Source of the DNA: Pseudoalteromonas xiamenensis
GTDB lineage: Bacteria > Pseudomonadota > Gammaproteobacteria > Enterobacterales > Alteromonadaceae
Assembly: GCF_030994125.1 (NCBI RefSeq)
Contig: NZ_CP099917.1
Span: 3,022,001-3,086,000 of the forward strand
Direction: 5' to 3'
Length of the DNA stretch: 64,000 nucleotides
Positions within the stretch are counted from its first letter, which is position 1; every line of letters begins with the position of its first letter. The translations under genes were made by a program, and so were the position numbers. The notes under the pieces were generated by a model. It saw only the letters and a list, made by a program, of their open reading frames with translations. It searched no databases and had not been told where the DNA came from. Below are positions 46,294-58,460 of this stretch, piece by piece.

Positions 46294-46387
46294 AAAGGAG
46301 GTAGGACAAGATTTAGCTGGATTGCCCCTCTGGCTTTTGCTAAAATGTGATCCCGTCTTGATTCTAAATTATTTCCACTTTTCCTGA

Positions 46388-48037
<1,650 letters not shown>

Positions 48038-48041
48038 AGAA

Positions 48042-48067
48042 AAGCCGTGCCTATGCACGGCTTTTTT
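48042..48067 (+). terminator. Terminator after pyrG
   Basis: AAGCCGTGC / GCACGGCTT stem with a CTAT loop and six T, a few bases after the stop. The T-run is also the left end of a second hairpin (48062-48101). Confidence 0.9.
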
Positions 48068-48101
48068 GTCGCTAAACTGTGGCCAGTTTAACGACAAAAA
48101 A
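48062..48101. repeat. Long inverted repeat overlapping the pyrG terminator T-run
   Basis: TTTTTTGTCG-C-TAAACTG, a TGGC loop, then CAGTTTA-A-CGACAAAAAA. The 17 bp pair with one mismatch, and the first arm contains the U-tract of the terminator. Confidence 0.8.
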
Positions 48102-48251
48102 GTCGAACAGGACGTTGCGTTAGTAAGTATTGCGATAATGAGTGCACAAACGCGCTTAAGTTTCATTGCTGTGTGAAATGAGTCAGCTATTTCTCCTTCG
48201 AATGGCTAATAGCTTTTGCGTTTTTGCTGCGACATACTCGGCACTCGTTAA

Positions 48252-49595
<1,344 letters not shown>

Positions 49596-49604
49596 GACTG
49601 AATG

Positions 49605-49632
49605 AAAAAGCCAGACACCCGTCTGGCTTTTT
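49605..49632 (+). terminator. Terminator after eno
   Basis: GCCAGAC / GTCTGGC stem with an ACCC loop, flanked by A-run and T-run; it can also serve the convergent mutH transcript. Confidence 0.88.
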
Positions 49633-49650
49633 ACTTTAGGCATCCAGCTT

Positions 49651-50319
49651 TTAAGCGCCAAATTGCGATTTTAATATGTTCGCGGTGAATTGTGTTTTTA
49701 AGTAAAAGCCTCGAGGCAATGTTTTGATGACCTTTCCGTCAGGGCCAATTGCATCCGTAAGCGCTTTACTGTTAGCCGCTTTGGGCCGGATCTGCATAAC
49801 TTCCCCTAAATGACCGTTGATTTCTTCAACTCGACCCAACGCAATTAACTCCAGTTGTTCTTCCCAATCACGTCTTATCGCCGCTTCCTGCGTTACGGAT
49901 GGCTTCCAAAGAAATCCACTTCCAATAGTACGGTCGATAGGCGCGATATCCCTCTCGGCAAGAATAGGTAACCACAAGACATGGGAAAGCTTATGACGAA
50001 CGACGGAGTCTTCCCATTGAAGCCCCGTTACATCAATCAGCGGTACTATTGAGACGTAGGTCGTTTCGAGCGGTTTACCACTGTAACCAATGGGCAAGGT
50101 TTTAAGCTCGATACCGAGTAATTCAAAATCAGGAACAGGCTTTGAACCCGCGGATGCACCAAGAACATACTCAACTAATTGACCCATCCAACCCTTTTCT
50201 TTGAGTAGATTTTCTGGAACCTTAAATTGGTAATGATGCGCAATTTCTCCTAGTGTAAGGCCGGCGATAGCATCGACGCGCTGCATTAATTCGGCCGTTG
50301 TTTTTGGTGGAGAAAGCAT
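49651..50319 (-). CDS. mutH: DNA mismatch repair endonuclease MutH
   Basis: Nicks the unmethylated strand at hemimethylated GATC after mismatch recognition. The 222-residue protein has the active-site set Asp64, Glu71 and Lys73 (DFELLGIELKTLP), intact. The presence of mutH implies Dam-directed repair in this organism. Divergent from rppH. Confidence 0.95.
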   Translation of the reverse strand: MLSPPKTTAELMQRVDAIAGLTLGEIAHHYQFKVPENLLKEKGWMGQLVEYVLGASAGSKPVPDFELLGIELKTLPIGYSGKPLETTYVSIVPLIDVTGLQWEDSVVRHKLSHVLWLPILAERDIAPIDRTIGSGFLWKPSVTQEAAIRRDWEEQLELIALGRVEEINGHLGEVMQIRPKAANSKALTDAIGPDGKVIKTLPRGFYLKTQFTANILKSQFGA

Positions 50320-50551
50320 ATCGGCTCACTGAAATCAAAAACGCTATTCTAAGAATTGACAAAGAAGCTGTCAAAAGGGATGTGTGTTGGTGTTTTTTTG
50401 TTCTGCTTTTAATTTGCGTGTTTTTTGAACGTTCATGAATGTGGCTTTAATGGCTATACCATTGATAATAAAGGGTAAAATAAATTAACGGTCAATTTGG
50501 GTAGAGTTGTTTTTATTCGCTTTCTGGATAAATACAGATATATAAACATCA

Positions 50552-50655
50552 TTATCCACAGTTTCTGTGGAGAAATACGGTTTTTTATAAAGTGATTGTG
50601 GATTTGTTTGTTAAATAGCCGTGTTTTTTAAAACTTATGCACAACTTGTGGGTAA
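50552..50655. promoter_or_regulatory. Cluster of DnaA boxes in the mutH-rppH gap (candidate DARS/datA-like element)
   Basis: Two perfect DnaA boxes (TTATCCACA 50552-50560 and TTATGCACA 50635-50643), a one-mismatch box on the minus strand (TTACCCACA, 50647-50655) and a two-mismatch one (AAATCCACA, minus, 50597-50605) lie in about 100 AT-rich bases. The 50635 and 50647 boxes are head to head with three bases between. CCACAG and CTGTGG around 50556-50570 also form a palindrome. The flanking 422-bp gap (50320-50741) has no gene and otherwise holds only A/T-rich sequence with the mutH and rppH promoters, which I could not place precisely. Confidence 0.6.
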
Positions 50656-50741
50656 CTTGCGGAAAAATCCCAATAGTATTTGCTGTGTTTAAGAAGATAT
50701 GGAACAATCATTTAAAATCGACTTACAAATGAGGCACTAAG

Positions 50742-51260
50742 GTGATTGATGCCGAAGGTTTTCGTGCCAATGTCGGGATTGTAATTTGCAATAATCAGGG
50801 TCAGGTATTTTGGGCTAGACGTTATGGCCAACACTCCTGGCAATTTCCACAAGGTGGTGTGGACGAAGGGGAAACCCCAGAGCAAACCATGTACAGAGAA
50901 CTTCGCGAAGAAGTTGGTTTGCATCCAGAAGATGTTGAAATTGTAGCGAGTTCAAAACATTGGTTGCGCTACAAATTACCAAAGAGATTGATCCGACGAG
51001 ATTCAAGCCCGGTCTGTATTGGCCAGAAGCAAAAATGGTTTTTACTAAAACTTCGTTGTAAAGACGAAGATGTAAATTTACTCCATACGCATCATCCAGA
51101 GTTTGATGATTGGCGATGGGTTAGTTATTGGTATCCAGTCAGACAAGTGGTGTCTTTTAAACGTGACGTTTATCGACGCGTGATGAAAGAGTTTGCTCCA
51201 TTTGCTATGCCATTTAATAAAAGAGAGCCCGCAAAGGAAAATTGGCGCCCAAAACGATAG
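50742..51260 (+). CDS. rppH: RNA pyrophosphohydrolase RppH
   Basis: Removes pyrophosphate from the 5' end of mRNAs, which triggers decay by RNase E. The 172-residue Nudix protein starts at GTG 50742 ([17 protein letters not shown], the family start) and has the Nudix box [23 protein letters not shown]. It is followed by ptsP, as in E. coli. Confidence 0.96.
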   Translation: MIDAEGFRANVGIVICNNQGQVFWARRYGQHSWQFPQGGVDEGETPEQTMYRELREEVGLHPEDVEIVASSKHWLRYKLPKRLIRRDSSPVCIGQKQKWFLLKLRCKDEDVNLLHTHHPEFDDWRWVSYWYPVRQVVSFKRDVYRRVMKEFAPFAMPFNKREPAKENWRPKR

Positions 51261-51313
51261 CGAGTAATGTTAATAGGCGTTTATGACTTTGCTTTTCACA
51301 ACAGGAGAGGATT

Positions 51314-53593
51314 GTGCTTGCAACGTTAAGAACAATTGCAGAAGCGGTTGCTCAAGAGCCATCGCTAGATGCGGCCTTGAATCGTTTTGTAAGCATGGTC
51401 AAAGAGGCAATGCAGACTGAGTGCTGCTCCATCTATTTTGCGGATTATAGCCAAGATAATTTTATTTTGATGGCGACGAACGGTCTGAATCCAAGTGCCG
51501 TCGGGACATTTCGCATGGGCTTTACAGAAGGTCTTGTAGGTCTTGTAGCTCAGCGTGAAGAGCCAATCAATGTGGCGTATGCGCAAGCTCATCCGCGCTT
51601 TAAACTCTCTCCAGAAGTCAACGAAGAAGGCTACAATGCCTTTTTATCCGTGCCCGTTGTGCACCAACGTAAAGTGCTGGGGGTCATCGTTGTTCAGCAA
51701 AAAGCGGCAAGGGTGTTTAGCCATGATGAAGAATCATTTCTAATTACCTTGTCTGCGCAACTTGCCTCGCAGTTAGCTAATATTGAGCTTAAAGAGGTGT
51801 TGAGACAAAGCGACTCAACCCATCAAACGTCTATGCTCAAAGGGGTTGCAAGTGCACCGGGTATTGCCATTGGTGAAGGTTTTGTGGTTTTACCCAAACT
51901 TGAGTTTTCAAGTATTGAGCTGCAAAAAAGTGACGATACAGAAAGTCAGCGAAAAAAATTCCTTCAAGCTGTCTCTGCCACTCGCCATGAATTTCATGTG
52001 TTAGCGAATACGTTAAGCGACACTATTCCCAAAGAAGCATTGGCCGTTTTTGAGGTTTATCAACAGCTTCTAGATGCAAGAAGTTTAGGTCAGCGTGTTG
52101 AAGCAGAATTACAAGCGGGTTGGAATGCCAAGTCAGCACTAAAACTGGTTATTGAACGATTGGTGTCGCAATTTAGTGCCATGCAGGACCCGTACATTAA
52201 AGAACGGGCAATAGACATCAAAGACATTGGTCTCCGTGTCTTACATCATTTAGTTAGTACGGAACAAGCCGTTAAGCCTTACCCTGAAAAAACCATTCTG
52301 ATTGCGCACACGTTGACGCCATCGATGTTGGCTGAAGTGCCCAAGGAAAATTTAGTTGGGGTTGTAAGTATTAATGGTGCGGCGAATTCGCATGCCTCAA
52401 TTCTTACACGAGCGATGGCCATCCCGGCGATTTGGGGGATTGAAGACTTACCGCTATTGCAATTTGATGGCAAGAAGTTGATTTTGGATGCCTATGCAGG
52501 CCGCGTTTACATCTCACCCTCTGAAGCGCTGGTACGTGAGTACCTTCACCTTAAACATCAAGATAGCTTATTGCACGATAAGTTTGAGGCGGAACACGAC
52601 CTACCTGCGGTAACAAAAGATGGCGAGCATATCAGTTTATTGCTCAATGCTGGTTTAGACTTAAACACCGAGCAAATTAACGCCAAGCTTTGTGATGGCG
52701 TTGGACTTTATCGGACAGAAGCTTGGTTTATGCAAAAAGGGCAGTTCCCTTCGCAAAAAGAGCAAGAAGAATGGTATCGCGAAGTACTGACTCGTCATCA
52801 CCCTGATCCCGTGGTTATGCGAACATTGGATATAGGTGGTGACAAAGTACTGGATTATTTTGATATTCAAGAAGACAACCCGTTTTTAGGCTGGCGTGGG
52901 ATTCGTGTGTCTCTTGATCACCCTGAACTTTTTCTAGATCAACTTAAAGCCATGCTCAAGGCCAATGCGGGCTTGGGCAATTTGCGTATTATGTTGCCAA
53001 TGGTCAGTCATACCGAAGAAGTTGAAGAAGCGTTGGCTTTACTAGAGCAAGCGTATTTTGAACTGCAAGAAGAATGGGCTGATCAGTTTTATGATCTTGA
53101 GCGACCCGAGATCGGCGTAATGTTGGAAGTTCCATCGAGTGTTTTCCTATTGCCTGAGTGGGCCGAAAAAGTTGATTTTTGTTCGGTTGGTAGTAATGAT
53201 TTAACGCAATACTTACTTGCGGTCGATAGGGCAAATGCTAAGGTTGCTGAGTTATTCGATCCATACCACCCGAGCGTTTTACGTGTATTGGCAAAAATAG
53301 CAAAAGATTGTCAAAAATTTGAATTGCCGTTTAGTTTGTGTGGAGAGCTAGGGGGTGAGCCAGAAGGGGCTATTCTGTTGGTTGCTATGGGATATCGTCG
53401 CTTAAGCATGAACTTTTCTTCGCTCAATAAAGTGAAGTGGGTGCTAAGACGGTTGCAGGTGGTTGACATGGAAAATCTACTCGAAGCTTGTTTGGCACAA
53501 TCCTCAGCCAAGCAAGTACATCGATTGTTGAAACAGTTTATGATTGAACAGCAGTTCAGTGAATTGTTGTATACCCAAAAAGGCAAAGTTTAA
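51314..53593 (+). CDS. ptsP: Nitrogen PTS enzyme I (PtsP, EI-Ntr)
   Basis: Phosphorylates NPr (PtsO) from phosphoenolpyruvate in the nitrogen phosphotransferase chain. The 759-residue protein has an N-terminal GAF domain (about 5-160), the phospho-His region GAANSHASILTRAMAIPAIWG and the PEP-binding C-terminal barrel with GLYRTEAWFM, GGDKVLDYF and LGWRGIRVSL. It starts at GTG 51314 behind GGAGAGG. Position between rppH and lgt is conserved. Confidence 0.95.
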   Translation: MLATLRTIAEAVAQEPSLDAALNRFVSMVKEAMQTECCSIYFADYSQDNFILMATNGLNPSAVGTFRMGFTEGLVGLVAQREEPINVAYAQAHPRFKLSPEVNEEGYNAFLSVPVVHQRKVLGVIVVQQKAARVFSHDEESFLITLSAQLASQLANIELKEVLRQSDSTHQTSMLKGVASAPGIAIGEGFVVLPKLEFSSIELQKSDDTESQRKKFLQAVSATRHEFHVLANTLSDTIPKEALAVFEVYQQLLDARSLGQRVEAELQAGWNAKSALKLVIERLVSQFSAMQDPYIKERAIDIKDIGLRVLHHLVSTEQAVKPYPEKTILIAHTLTPSMLAEVPKENLVGVVSINGAANSHASILTRAMAIPAIWGIEDLPLLQFDGKKLILDAYAGRVYISPSEALVREYLHLKHQDSLLHDKFEAEHDLPAVTKDGEHISLLLNAGLDLNTEQINAKLCDGVGLYRTEAWFMQKGQFPSQKEQEEWYREVLTRHHPDPVVMRTLDIGGDKVLDYFDIQEDNPFLGWRGIRVSLDHPELFLDQLKAMLKANAGLGNLRIMLPMVSHTEEVEEALALLEQAYFELQEEWADQFYDLERPEIGVMLEVPSSVFLLPEWAEKVDFCSVGSNDLTQYLLAVDRANAKVAELFDPYHPSVLRVLAKIAKDCQKFELPFSLCGELGGEPEGAILLVAMGYRRLSMNFSSLNKVKWVLRRLQVVDMENLLEACLAQSSAKQVHRLLKQFMIEQQFSELLYTQKGKV

Positions 53594-53668
53594 GTTTATA
53601 CGTGATTAGCCAGAAGCCATGGGGCTAAGCGTGATACACTCTAACAATAATAATTCGAAAAGTACTAC

Positions 53669-54475
53669 ATGATCACATCTTTAACACTGTTTGGTTTATG
53701 TGCAGTCCTAGGTTCCGCTGTTGGCTTTTTAGCAGGATTACTCGGTATTGGTGGTGGCCTAATTATCGTACCCGTATTGACCAGTCTTTTGCTTTGGTTA
53801 AAGGTTGTGCCGGACACAAGTGTTATGCTAGTAGCAATAGCCACGTCTCTTGCCAGTATTTTGTTTACTTCTACCTCTTCAGCTCTAGCTCATCATAAAA
53901 ATAACAATATTCCGTGGCATATTGCACCTTGGGTTATGGGGGGCGTCGCACTTGGCGCGCTCCTTAGTAGCTTTTTTGCCGCATTGCTACCCGAAGACTA
54001 CGTTCGCTTTATTTTTGGGATTAGCGTGCTACTTATTGCTTATCGCATGTTGTACTCCAAAGAAAAGGCAGAGGAGTCAGTTACGCTGCCCAAAGGACCT
54101 TTGCTTTCAAGCATTACCGCATTGATGGGGGCATTATCTGCAATGATCGGCATAGGTGGTGGAGCACTCATCGTGCCGCTTCTGAGCCATTTTTCAATTG
54201 ATATGAAAAAAGCCATTGGCTGTGCGTCTGCTTGTGGCATTGTAATTGCGCTGTTTGGTTCTGTTGGATATATCACCTCAGGGTGGCATGTTTTCGAATT
54301 GTCAGCGGGTTTTATCGGTTTTATATATCTCCCAGCGTTGTTTGGTGTAGTTTCAACGTCTTGGTTTATGGCTCCAATTGGAGCAAAAGCTACGCATCAT
54401 TTACCTGTTAAGGTAATAAAACGTGTTTTCGCAGGATTACTTGTGATTATCGCAATCAAAATGTTAATGAGTTAA
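53669..54475 (+). CDS. TSUP-family (TauE/SafE) membrane transporter
   Basis: A 268-residue inner-membrane protein with about eight helices and the internal repeat typical of TauE/SafE (AGLLGIGGGLIIVPVL and SAMIGIGGGALIVPLL). The family moves sulfite, sulfonates or other small organic anions; the substrate is unknown here. Its position between ptsP and lgt looks ancestral to this group of marine gammaproteobacteria. Confidence 0.88.
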   Translation: MITSLTLFGLCAVLGSAVGFLAGLLGIGGGLIIVPVLTSLLLWLKVVPDTSVMLVAIATSLASILFTSTSSALAHHKNNNIPWHIAPWVMGGVALGALLSSFFAALLPEDYVRFIFGISVLLIAYRMLYSKEKAEESVTLPKGPLLSSITALMGALSAMIGIGGGALIVPLLSHFSIDMKKAIGCASACGIVIALFGSVGYITSGWHVFELSAGFIGFIYLPALFGVVSTSWFMAPIGAKATHHLPVKVIKRVFAGLLVIIAIKMLMS

Positions 54476-54484
54476 GGATATTTG

Positions 54485-55285
54485 ATGGCTTGGCAATTTC
54501 CGGAAATTGACCCTGTAATCTTCAGTGTAGGGCCTTTGAGCGTTCGCTGGTATGGATTAATGTACCTAATCGGCTTTGTCTTTGCGATGTGGTATGCCAA
54601 TAAAGAGGCTGAAAAACCAGGAAGTACTTGGACTAAAGAGCAAGTTAGTGACTTACTGTTCTATGGCATGCTTGGGGTTATTCTAGGTGGGCGTATCGGT
54701 TATGTACTGTTTTATCAGTTTAACTATTTCATTGAAAACCCCTTGTATCTCTTCCGGGTTGATCAAGGTGGTATGTCGTTTCACGGCGGAGCGCTCGGTG
54801 TAATTACTGCGGTGTTGGTTTTCGCATGGCGAACTAAAAAGTCGATTTTAAGCGTGGGGGATTTTGTCGTGCCTCTCGTGCCTGTTGGCTTATTTGCAGG
54901 CCGCATTGGCAACTTTATAAATGGGGAGCTTTGGGGGCGCGCAACGGACGTGCCGTGGGCTATGATTTTTCCAACGGGCGGCCCAATAGCACGGCATCCA
55001 TCACAACTGTATGAAGCGTTTCTAGAAGGTCTAGTCTTGTTCCTTATGCTCCTTTGGTTCAAACAACGTGCTCGTCCAGCCGGAGCATTGTCTGGTTTAT
55101 TCTTGTTTGGATACGGTATCTTTAGATTTTGTGTGGAATACTTCCGTGAACCAGATGCCCACATTGGGTTGTACGGTGGTATAATTTCTCAAGGTCAAAT
55201 ATTATCGTTGCCGATGGTTTTTGCTGGAATTGGGTTGATGGTGTGGGCGTATCGCTCAAAACGTCAAGAGAGCCAAGCGCAATAG
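54485..55285 (+). CDS. lgt: Prolipoprotein diacylglyceryl transferase Lgt
   Basis: Attaches diacylglycerol to the lipobox Cys of prolipoproteins, the first step needed by the many lipoproteins in this window. The 266-residue membrane protein has the signature [14 protein letters not shown] and HGGALG, with YGLMYLIGF near the start. ATG 54485 is chosen over the adjacent TTG. It is followed by thyA 13 bases on. Confidence 0.96.
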   Translation: MAWQFPEIDPVIFSVGPLSVRWYGLMYLIGFVFAMWYANKEAEKPGSTWTKEQVSDLLFYGMLGVILGGRIGYVLFYQFNYFIENPLYLFRVDQGGMSFHGGALGVITAVLVFAWRTKKSILSVGDFVVPLVPVGLFAGRIGNFINGELWGRATDVPWAMIFPTGGPIARHPSQLYEAFLEGLVLFLMLLWFKQRARPAGALSGLFLFGYGIFRFCVEYFREPDAHIGLYGGIISQGQILSLPMVFAGIGLMVWAYRSKRQESQAQ

Positions 55286-55298
55286 GTGTAAAAGAACA

Positions 55299-56132
55299 AT
55301 GAAGCAATACTTAGAATTGATGCGCCATGTGAAAGAAACTGGTGTGAAGAAAGAAGACAGAACGGGAACTGGCACAATTAGCGTATTTGGATATCAAATG
55401 CGTTTTAATTTACAAGAGGGTTTTCCGTTAGTGACCACCAAAAAGTGTCACTTGAAATCAATTGTTCATGAGTTGCTTTGGTTCTTGAAAGGCGAAACGA
55501 ACATTGAGTATCTTAAGCAACATGGTGTGAGCATTTGGGACGGTTGGGCAACTGAAGATGGTGAACTCGGTCCTGTTTATGGGGCTCAGTGGCGCTCTTG
55601 GGTTGGTGCAAACGGTGAAGTGATTGATCAAATTACCGATGTCGTTGAGCAAATTAAAACAAATCCAGATTCTCGACGTTTGATAGTGAGTGCTTGGAAC
55701 CCCGCGTTATTGCCAGATACTACCTACTCACCGAAAGAAAATGCCGCAATGGGCAAGCAAGCGTTGCCTCCATGCCACACGTTATTTCAGTTTTATGTGT
55801 TAGATGGCAAATTATCGTGTCAACTTTACCAGCGTAGCGCAGACATCTTCCTTGGTGTGCCGTTTAACATTGCAAGCTATGCGTTATTGACCATGATGAT
55901 AGCGCAAGTATGTGATTTGGACGTGGGTGATTTTGTCCATACCTTTGGTGATGCGCATTTGTATTTAAACCATATGGAACAAGTGGATGAGCAATTGTCA
56001 CGTACGCCATTTGCGAAGCCGACGATGAAAATTAACCCGGCGGTTAAGTCGATATTCGATTTTAAATTTGAAGATTTTGAATTAGTGGATTATCAAGCAC
56101 ATCCACACATTAAAGCCCCTGTCGCAATCTAG
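55299..56132 (+). CDS. thyA: Thymidylate synthase ThyA
   Basis: Makes dTMP from dUMP with methylene-tetrahydrofolate. The 277-residue enzyme has the catalytic Cys in [12 protein letters not shown] and the conserved [21 protein letters not shown]. Slightly longer than the 264-residue E. coli form, by an insert near 55560-55660. Confidence 0.97.
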   Translation: MKQYLELMRHVKETGVKKEDRTGTGTISVFGYQMRFNLQEGFPLVTTKKCHLKSIVHELLWFLKGETNIEYLKQHGVSIWDGWATEDGELGPVYGAQWRSWVGANGEVIDQITDVVEQIKTNPDSRRLIVSAWNPALLPDTTYSPKENAAMGKQALPPCHTLFQFYVLDGKLSCQLYQRSADIFLGVPFNIASYALLTMMIAQVCDLDVGDFVHTFGDAHLYLNHMEQVDEQLSRTPFAKPTMKINPAVKSIFDFKFEDFELVDYQAHPHIKAPVAI

Positions 56133-56140
56133 GAGAAAGA

Positions 56141-57028
56141 ATGAAAGCGGTGATACCAGTTGCAGGACTTGGCACAAGAATGTTGCCAGCAACAAAAGCA
56201 ATTCCTAAGGAAATGTTACCGATAGTTGATAAGCCGTTGATTCAATACGTTGTTAATGAAGCTGTGGCTGCGGGCATTAAAGAAATCGTTCTTGTAACGC
56301 ATTCAAGTAAGAATTCCATTGAAAACCACTTCGATACCAGCTTTGAATTGGAAGCGACGCTTGAAAAGCGTGTTAAGCGTCAATTACTGAAAGAAGTACA
56401 AAGTATTTGTCCAAAAGGCGTAACGCTTATTCACGTTCGCCAAGGTGAAGCTAAAGGGTTAGGTCATGCTATCAATTGTGCAGGTCCCGTGATAGGGAAC
56501 TCTCCATTTGTTGTGCTTCTGCCAGACGTACTGATTGATGAAGCCGCGAGCGACCTAAAGAAAGACAACTTAGCTGAGATGGTTGCTCGTTTTAAAGAAA
56601 CGGGTGCAAGTCAAATCATGGTAGAGCCAGTGGCTCAATCCGATGTCGATAAGTTTGGTATCGTTGATATTGGTGATGTAAAGCTAAAAGCAGGTGAAAG
56701 TGCGGACTTACAATCAATGATAGAAAAACCTCACGTTGATGAAGCACCGTCAAACCTAGCTGTAGTGGGTCGTTACGTTTTAAGTCAAAATATTTGGTCA
56801 TTGTTTGATAAGACGCCGTTAGGAGCAGGAGATGAAATCCAGCTGACGGATGCAATTGCCATGTTAATGAAGCAAGAACCGGTTCAAGCTTATGCCATGA
56901 AAGGCAAAAGCCATGATTGTGGCAGTAAGCTGGGTTATCTGTGTGCCAATGTTGAGTATGCGCTTCGACGTGAAGAATTTGCGTCTGAGCTAAAAGCCCA
57001 CATAGCGAAGTTACTCGAAGCCAACTAA
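56141..57028 (+). CDS. galU: UTP-glucose-1-phosphate uridylyltransferase GalU
   Basis: Makes UDP-glucose for envelope polysaccharides. The 295-residue protein has [30 protein letters not shown] at the N-terminus and [21 protein letters not shown] near the end. It follows thyA by eight bases and ends in a hairpin. Confidence 0.96.
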   Translation: MKAVIPVAGLGTRMLPATKAIPKEMLPIVDKPLIQYVVNEAVAAGIKEIVLVTHSSKNSIENHFDTSFELEATLEKRVKRQLLKEVQSICPKGVTLIHVRQGEAKGLGHAINCAGPVIGNSPFVVLLPDVLIDEAASDLKKDNLAEMVARFKETGASQIMVEPVAQSDVDKFGIVDIGDVKLKAGESADLQSMIEKPHVDEAPSNLAVVGRYVLSQNIWSLFDKTPLGAGDEIQLTDAIAMLMKQEPVQAYAMKGKSHDCGSKLGYLCANVEYALRREEFASELKAHIAKLLEAN

Positions 57029-57078
57029 ATTTTGTTGACTTGTCGAGTCTCAATTTGGTGGCTTGACTAAAATCAGAG

Positions 57079-57115
57079 AAAGTTGATGTGCTTTTGAAAG
57101 TGCATCAACTTTTTT
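57079..57115 (+). terminator. Terminator after galU
   Basis: AAAGTTGATG / CATCAACTTT 10-bp stem with a 14-base loop and a T-run. It isolates galU from the flagellar-type operon that follows. Confidence 0.85.
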
Positions 57116-57118
57116 ATT

Positions 57119-57133
57119 TGGCCTGAAAATTGC
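57119..57133 (+). promoter_or_regulatory. Sigma-54 promoter of FlgO-like operon
   Basis: TGGCCTGAAAATTGC has GG (57120-57121) and GC (57132-57133) with exactly ten bases between, matching -24/-12 TGGCACG-N4-TTGC. Predicted start about 57145, 22 bases before the first gene. Confidence 0.75.
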
Positions 57134-57166
57134 TTTTGAAATACAAAGTATCTGAGATGGCCCGTT

Positions 57167-57775
57167 ATGAAATCACGTCAGTTCAATTTTGGCATAGTCT
57201 TACTAGTAATATGCTTACTTGGGGGATGTGCTAAGAATCAAACCAAAGTTCCTACGAGAGATCCGGTGGTAACGCCTAAAATGTCTCACTATGACTTACA
57301 TCAGTATATTGGCGCGCTGGCAAGTCAATTAGGTGATATGACAATTCCGGTTAAGGCAAATGAACGCATTGCGGTCACAAGCTTCCTACTTGCCAATGCT
57401 CTGGAGAGCAAAGCAGCGTCCGGTCCGGGACAAGGGTTAAGTCAACAAATCCAAGAGAGTTTGATCACGTACTTTACGCAGATGGGTTACCAGACGACGG
57501 AGTATAGGTTAGAAAACGCTATTGTTTTGCATCCATCGGCCGATACAATTCTTAGTAGAGATGTGAATAAACTAAAAACGCGTCAAAATATCGACTATGT
57601 CATAACCGGGACGCTAACCGAACAGCAGCATGCGTATATTGTTAATGCCCGTGTAACCAGTCTTGTTGATGGCTTAAACATGTCTGCTGCAACGATCGAA
57701 ATACCAAAAAATGTAATGTGGACCAATGAAAAAGTTCAAATGCGTGAAGGCACGCTTTATCGGACTGAATATTAG
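57167..57775 (+). CDS. FlgO-like lipoprotein 1
   Basis: An outer-membrane lipoprotein of 202 residues. Lipobox LLGGC (Cys21) follows the signal. The body matches the FlgO domain: a helix MSHYDLHQYIGALASQLGDM, the strand RIAVTSFLL, then INYVITGTL and NARVTSL. In Vibrio cholerae FlgO is needed for normal flagella and motility, with FlgP and FlgT. This copy is the most diverged of three. A sigma-54 promoter lies directly upstream, which supports a flagellar or related role. Confidence 0.8.
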   Translation: MKSRQFNFGIVLLVICLLGGCAKNQTKVPTRDPVVTPKMSHYDLHQYIGALASQLGDMTIPVKANERIAVTSFLLANALESKAASGPGQGLSQQIQESLITYFTQMGYQTTEYRLENAIVLHPSADTILSRDVNKLKTRQNIDYVITGTLTEQQHAYIVNARVTSLVDGLNMSAATIEIPKNVMWTNEKVQMREGTLYRTEY

Positions 57776-57787
57776 GCGGAGAAAGAG

Positions 57788-58459
57788 ATGAAACACATTT
57801 TGTTAGGATTAACTTTGCCCTTATTCATGATGGGCTGTGCGGCATTGCAAGCGAATAACCAGTTAACCTCTAATGCTGATCAAACAGGTACCTTTGAAGG
57901 TGTAAGAGAAATTGCATCCCCAACAAGCAATTTTCAAAATATGGCCGTGAAAAAACAGGCGCTACAAGTCAACTCGACTCGTTCTGGTAAAAACATCAAT
58001 CACTATATCAAAAGCATAATGCAAGATTTAGTGACAAATCTGCAATACGTGAATCAGAAAACACCAATCGCCGTGGCAAGTTTTGTCTATCTAGATGCGG
58101 ATTTTAATACCACCACATTACTTGGTAATCAAATTGCTGAAGGGTTTGTACACGAGCTGCATCAGTTTGGTGTGCCCGTAGTGGACTTTAAAACAACCGA
58201 TTACATGAGAGTCACGGAGCAAGGCGACTTTGTATTCAGTCGAGATTATTTAGAATTGAGCCAAGATATGCCATTTCAATATGTTATGGCAGGCACGCTT
58301 GTCAATCATCAAGATGGCGTGTTAGTCAATGCACGTATAGTTGGGATAAATAGCAAAGCGGTCGTTGGCACTGCCCAAGGCTTTATTCCTCAGAAAGTAA
58401 TCGACGAGTTAAACTCAAAAGATGAGCTTGATGGTGTGATGTTGAAGCGAGGCATGTAA
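57788..58459 (+). CDS. FlgO-like lipoprotein 2
   Basis: Second of three tandem paralogues, 223 residues, with lipobox MMGC (Cys17). FlgO features are HYIKSIMQDLVTNLQ, TPIAVASFVYLDADF, LGNQIAEGFVHELHQFGVPVVDFK, FQYVMAGTLVNHQDGVLVNARIVGINSKAVVGTAQ. It shares a much closer pattern with copy 3 than with copy 1. Starts 12 bases after the first. Confidence 0.82.
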   Translation: MKHILLGLTLPLFMMGCAALQANNQLTSNADQTGTFEGVREIASPTSNFQNMAVKKQALQVNSTRSGKNINHYIKSIMQDLVTNLQYVNQKTPIAVASFVYLDADFNTTTLLGNQIAEGFVHELHQFGVPVVDFKTTDYMRVTEQGDFVFSRDYLELSQDMPFQYVMAGTLVNHQDGVLVNARIVGINSKAVVGTAQGFIPQKVIDELNSKDELDGVMLKRGM

Positions 58460-58460
58460 T

